NCBI GenBank assembly: GCA_030373505.1
Contig: JAUCYS010000021.1
Coordinates: 1 to 43,307, forward strand
Source of the DNA: Parasphingorhabdus sp.
GTDB lineage: Bacteria; Pseudomonadota; Alphaproteobacteria; Sphingomonadales; Sphingomonadaceae
Reading direction: 5' to 3'
DNA length: 43,307 nucleotides
Under the pieces are notes generated by a model that saw nothing but the letters and a program-made list of their open reading frames with translations, did no database searches and was not told the origin of the DNA. This document shows, piece after piece, positions 40,231 to 43,307 of this stretch. Positions within the stretch are counted from its first letter, which is position 1. Each line of letters opens with the position of its first letter. A program made the translations under genes and the position numbers.

Positions 40231-40868
40231 TGGGTATAAAATATTCTTTTCAAGAGGCGAAGGATATTGTGCTGAGCGCATCCTATGAGGCGCTGTTAGG
40301 TCATTCAGACTACGACACCCTTAGCACTGAGGATATCCACAAACGCGTGGATGAGCACTTTGCTCCGGGTTTCATTCAAAGAGTTTTATCCAGTCTTTCA
40401 CATGAACGGCTTATTGAAGTTGAGCAATATGATGAATCATCCTCAAAACGATATACTTTGACCGATGAAGGATTTGAACGTGTCGAGAAACTGCCTCAAC
40501 TTTCTCTTCTTCTAAAACTTGATGCAAAATCGGCTGCAAACACTGATGTAGTGCCAGCAGCAGATCGGCTAGTTACGATTGACCATAATAAGCCGGAAGT
40601 CATTGAAATTTCCGAAGGCTTGGAAGCTGTTTCGGATGCTTTTCGCGGGGTCAATTCCGGGGACATTGATGAGGTCGTAAGGAGTCGGCTTAGGAAATCA
40701 TTGGAAGCAGCAAAAACTCTTTGGGAAAGCCGCGAACTGAAGGTGATACAGGTCAATGTTGGAATTGTGATGGTTTTGGAAGAAATTCAGACATACCTGA
40801 AAGATACAGCAAAAGCTGCCTCGGTTGCAGGCCTGATTGAGTTGATTAAGATATTTCTCTTATCATAA
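40230..40868 (+). CDS. Accessory hypothetical protein with winged-helix-like N-terminus
   Basis: I do not recognise this 212-residue protein. Residues 20-85 (LSTEDIHKRVDEHF, then VLSSLSHERLIEVEQY, then KRYTLTDEGFERVEKL) look like a winged helix with a beta hairpin, as in PadR/MarR-type proteins. A helical middle follows (SEGLEAVSDAFRG, RLRKSLEAAKTLWES). The hydrophobic C-terminal segment (VAGLIELIKIFLLS) may be a membrane or oligomer interface. The gene is markedly A+T-rich compared with carA and carB. It starts on the last base of the rraB-like stop (TGATG), and an upstream GTG is possible. It splits carA from carB and is probably a recent arrival. Confidence 0.65.
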   Translation: MGIKYSFQEAKDIVLSASYEALLGHSDYDTLSTEDIHKRVDEHFAPGFIQRVLSSLSHERLIEVEQYDESSSKRYTLTDEGFERVEKLPQLSLLLKLDAKSAANTDVVPAADRLVTIDHNKPEVIEISEGLEAVSDAFRGVNSGDIDEVVRSRLRKSLEAAKTLWESRELKVIQVNVGIVMVLEEIQTYLKDTAKAASVAGLIELIKIFLLS

Positions 40869-40890
40869 CTATTTGGAATCTATTTAATTA

Positions 40891-43307
40891 ATGCCCAAAA
40901 GAACTGACATAAAATCCATCCTGATCATTGGCGCTGGCCCGATCATTATCGGTCAGGCCTGCGAGTTTGATTACTCCGGCACCCAGGCGTGCAAGGCGCT
41001 GAAGGAGGAGGGGTACCGGATCATATTGGTGAACTCCAATCCGGCGACGATCATGACCGATCCGGAAATGGCGGATGCGACCTATATCGAGCCGATCACG
41101 CCGGAGATTGTCGAGAAGATCATCGCCAAGGAGCGGCCCGACGCGATCCTGCCGACGATGGGCGGGCAGACGGCGCTGAACACGGCGCTGACGCTGAACA
41201 AGCGCGGCGTGCTGGCGAAATATGGCGTGCAGATGATCGGTGCCGATGCCGAGGCGATCGACAAGGCCGAGGACCGCGAGAAGTTCAAGGCGGCGATGGA
41301 CAAGATCGGGCTGGACAGCCCGCGCAGCGCCGTGGCGCACAGCGAGGAACAGGCGCTGGAGATTCTCGAGGATATCGGGCTTCCCGCGATCATGCGGCCG
41401 AGCTTCACGATGGGCGGCACCGGCGGCGGCGTCGCCTATAACCGCGAGGAATTTGTCCATTATGTCCGGACCTCGCTGGAGGCCTCGCCGACCAACGAGG
41501 TGCTGATCGACGAATCGCTGATCGGCTGGAAAGAATATGAGATGGAAGTTGTCCGCGACAAGAAGGACAATTGCATCATCATCTGCTCGATCGAGAATGT
41601 CGATCCGATGGGCGTGCATACCGGCGACAGCATCACCGTCGCTCCGGCGCTGACCCTGACCGACAAGGAATATCAGGTCATGCGCAACGCCAGCATTGCG
41701 GTGCTGCGCGAAATTGGCGTGGAAACAGGCGGTTCCAACGTACAGTTCGCGGTCAATCCGAAGGATGGCCGGCTCGTCGTGATCGAGATGAACCCGCGGG
41801 TTTCGCGCAGTTCGGCGCTGGCGTCCAAGGCGACCGGCTTCCCGATTGCCAGCGTCGCCGCAAGGCTGGCGGTCGGCTATACGCTCGACGAGATCGACAA
41901 TGATATCACCGGCGCCACACCGGCCTCGTTCGAACCGACGATCGACTATATTGTCACCAAGATTCCGCGCTTTGCCTTCGAGAAATTCAAGGGCGCCGAG
42001 CCCTTGCTGTCGACCGCGATGAAGTCGGTGGGCGAAGTGATGGCGATCGGCCGCAATATCCATGAATCGATGCAGAAGGCGCTGCGCGGGCTGGAAACCG
42101 GGCTCGACGGCTTTAACCGGGTGCACGAGCTGATCGGCGCGCCACGGGACGAAATCGCGGCGGAGCTGGCGCGGGCGACCCCGGACCGGCTGCTGGTTGC
42201 AGCGCAGGCGATGCGCGAAGGATTCAGCGACGCGGATATCCATGGCATTGCCGGCTTTGATCCCTGGTTCCTGGCGCGGGTGCGCGAAATCGTCGATGCC
42301 GAGCAGGCGATCCTCGACAAGGGGCTGCCCAATGATGCGCAGGCGCTGCGCAAGCTGAAGGCGATGGGCTTTTCCGACCAGCGGCTGGCCAAGCTGGCGA
42401 TCGATTCTGTGCATGTCGCAGGCGGTGCCGGGCGCGCTGTCGCCAGTGGCGGCGGGCTGGTGCATGACGCGCTGGCCGCGATGGCCGGGGCAACGACCGA
42501 AGCGGAAGTGCGGGCGCTGCGCCACAAGCTGGGCGTGCGGCCGGTGTTCAAGCGGATCGACACCTGCGCGGCGGAATTTGAAGCCAAGACGCCCTATATG
42601 TATTCGACCTATGAAGCGCCGATCTTTGGCGAGCCGGAATGCGAGGCGCAGCCGTCGGACCGCAAGAAGATCGTGATTCTGGGCGGGGGACCGAACCGGA
42701 TCGGGCAGGGGATCGAGTTCGACTATTGCTGCTGCCACGCCTGTTTCGCGCTGTCGGACGCGGGCTATGAGACGATCATGGTCAACTGCAACCCGGAAAC
42801 CGTATCGACCGATTATGATACGTCCGACCGGCTCTATTTCGAGCCCCTGACCGCCGAGGATGTGCTGGAAATCCTGCACGTCGAGCAGCAGTCGGGCGAA
42901 CTGGTCGGCGTGGTCGTGCAATTTGGCGGGCAGACCCCGCTGAAGCTGGCGCAGGCGCTGGAAGACGCCGGGATTCCGATTCTCGGCACCTCGCCGGATG
43001 CAATCGATCTGGCCGAGGACCGGGAGCGTTTTGCCAAGCTGGTCCACAAGCTCAAACTGAAGCAGCCGGACAATGGCATGGCCCGGACCCGCGACGAAGC
43101 GGTCAAGATCGCCGAGCGGATCGGCTATCCGGTGCTGCTGCGGCCAAGCTTTGTGCTGGGCGGCCGGGCGATGGAGATTGTCGACGGACCGGCGCAGCTG
43201 GAAGATTATATCAATACCGCAGTGCAGGTATCGGGCGACAGTCCGGTGCTGGTCGACCAGTATCTGCGCGATGCGATCGAGGTCGATGTCGATGCGATCT
43301 GCGACGG
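40891..43307 (+). CDS. carB: CarB, carbamoyl-phosphate synthase large subunit (5' part)
   Basis: The frame starts [20 protein letters not shown] and is open to the window end, giving about 805 of the expected 1080-1110 residues. The first ATP-grasp half shows [29 protein letters not shown], and [11 protein letters not shown]. The second half begins [20 protein letters not shown] with [17 protein letters not shown]. It makes carbamoyl phosphate with CarA. The upstream 25 bases are A+T-rich and contain only a weak GGA as ribosome binding site, the original spacer having been replaced by the accessory gene. The 3' end is outside the window. Confidence 0.97.
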   Translation, partial: MPKRTDIKSILIIGAGPIIIGQACEFDYSGTQACKALKEEGYRIILVNSNPATIMTDPEMADATYIEPITPEIVEKIIAKERPDAILPTMGGQTALNTALTLNKRGVLAKYGVQMIGADAEAIDKAEDREKFKAAMDKIGLDSPRSAVAHSEEQALEILEDIGLPAIMRPSFTMGGTGGGVAYNREEFVHYVRTSLEASPTNEVLIDESLIGWKEYEMEVVRDKKDNCIIICSIENVDPMGVHTGDSITVAPALTLTDKEYQVMRNASIAVLREIGVETGGSNVQFAVNPKDGRLVVIEMNPRVSRSSALASKATGFPIASVAARLAVGYTLDEIDNDITGATPASFEPTIDYIVTKIPRFAFEKFKGAEPLLSTAMKSVGEVMAIGRNIHESMQKALRGLETGLDGFNRVHELIGAPRDEIAAELARATPDRLLVAAQAMREGFSDADIHGIAGFDPWFLARVREIVDAEQAILDKGLPNDAQALRKLKAMGFSDQRLAKLAIDSVHVAGGAGRAVASGGGLVHDALAAMAGATTEAEVRALRHKLGVRPVFKRIDTCAAEFEAKTPYMYSTYEAPIFGEPECEAQPSDRKKIVILGGGPNRIGQGIEFDYCCCHACFALSDAGYETIMVNCNPETVSTDYDTSDRLYFEPLTAEDVLEILHVEQQSGELVGVVVQFGGQTPLKLAQALEDAGIPILGTSPDAIDLAEDRERFAKLVHKLKLKQPDNGMARTRDEAVKIAERIGYPVLLRPSFVLGGRAMEIVDGPAQLEDYINTAVQVSGDSPVLVDQYLRDAIEVDVDAICD

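Overview
The window is a 43.3 kb piece of a G+C-rich alphaproteobacterial chromosome, most likely a member of the Sphingomonadales. The inference rests on the alphaproteobacterial-type AddB/AddA pair next to a MurU-like nucleotidyltransferase and trxA, the yqeY-dnaG-rpoD block, the style of the SdhE, MoaA and RecG proteins, and palindromic intergenic repeats of the kind common in sphingomonads. Nearly all genes are housekeeping genes. I see no prophage, CRISPR array, transposase or rRNA.

Layout. 1-7.1 kb: end of a sugar-phosphate nucleotidyltransferase, addB and addA (overlapping, double-strand-break repair), trxA with its own promoter. 7.1-9.1 kb, minus strand: argJ and an inositol-monophosphatase-family gene. 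9.2-15.0 kb, plus strand: a small exported protein, secA, a TauE/SafE permease and an exported DUF885 peptidase. 15.0-16.95 kb: an accessory gap with an A+T-rich, cysteine-rich lipoprotein gene and two palindromic repeats, ending at tRNA-Asn (minus). 17.1-18.9 kb, minus: nadK and moaA. 18.9-21.0 kb: an EAL protein with a degenerate GGDEF domain. 21.0-24.8 kb, minus: mfd and sdhE. 24.9-26.9 kb: recG. 26.9-28.6 kb, minus: a PilZ protein and tyrS. 28.6-30.7 kb, plus: DOMON-like protein, NamZ/DUF1343 protein and a small hypothetical. 30.7-33.6 kb, minus: VWA (CoxE-like), MoxR ATPase and an unrecognised protein. 33.6-38.4 kb, minus: yqeY, DUF559, dnaG, rpoD. 38.6-43.3 kb, plus: carA, rraB-like, a winged-helix-like accessory gene, and carB (cut by the window end).

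The most interesting locus is 37551-37993. A small Vsr-like DUF559 nuclease gene lies between two 36-bp palindromic inverted repeats (34/36 matches). Together they fill the entire gap between yqeY and dnaG. One repeat forms the C-terminal tail of the nuclease and carries the only good Shine-Dalgarno sequence for dnaG, buried in a 10-bp GC-rich hairpin. The nuclease stop codon overlaps the dnaG start codon (ATGA). This looks like a selfish cassette that has made translation of an essential primase gene depend on its own translation.

The second notable locus is carA. It carries an apparently in-frame insertion of a palindromic element inside the coding region, comparable to the Rickettsia palindromic elements. 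The car operon is further split by an rraB-like gene and an A+T-rich accessory gene. Functional names rest on motif recognition by eye; no database search was possible.
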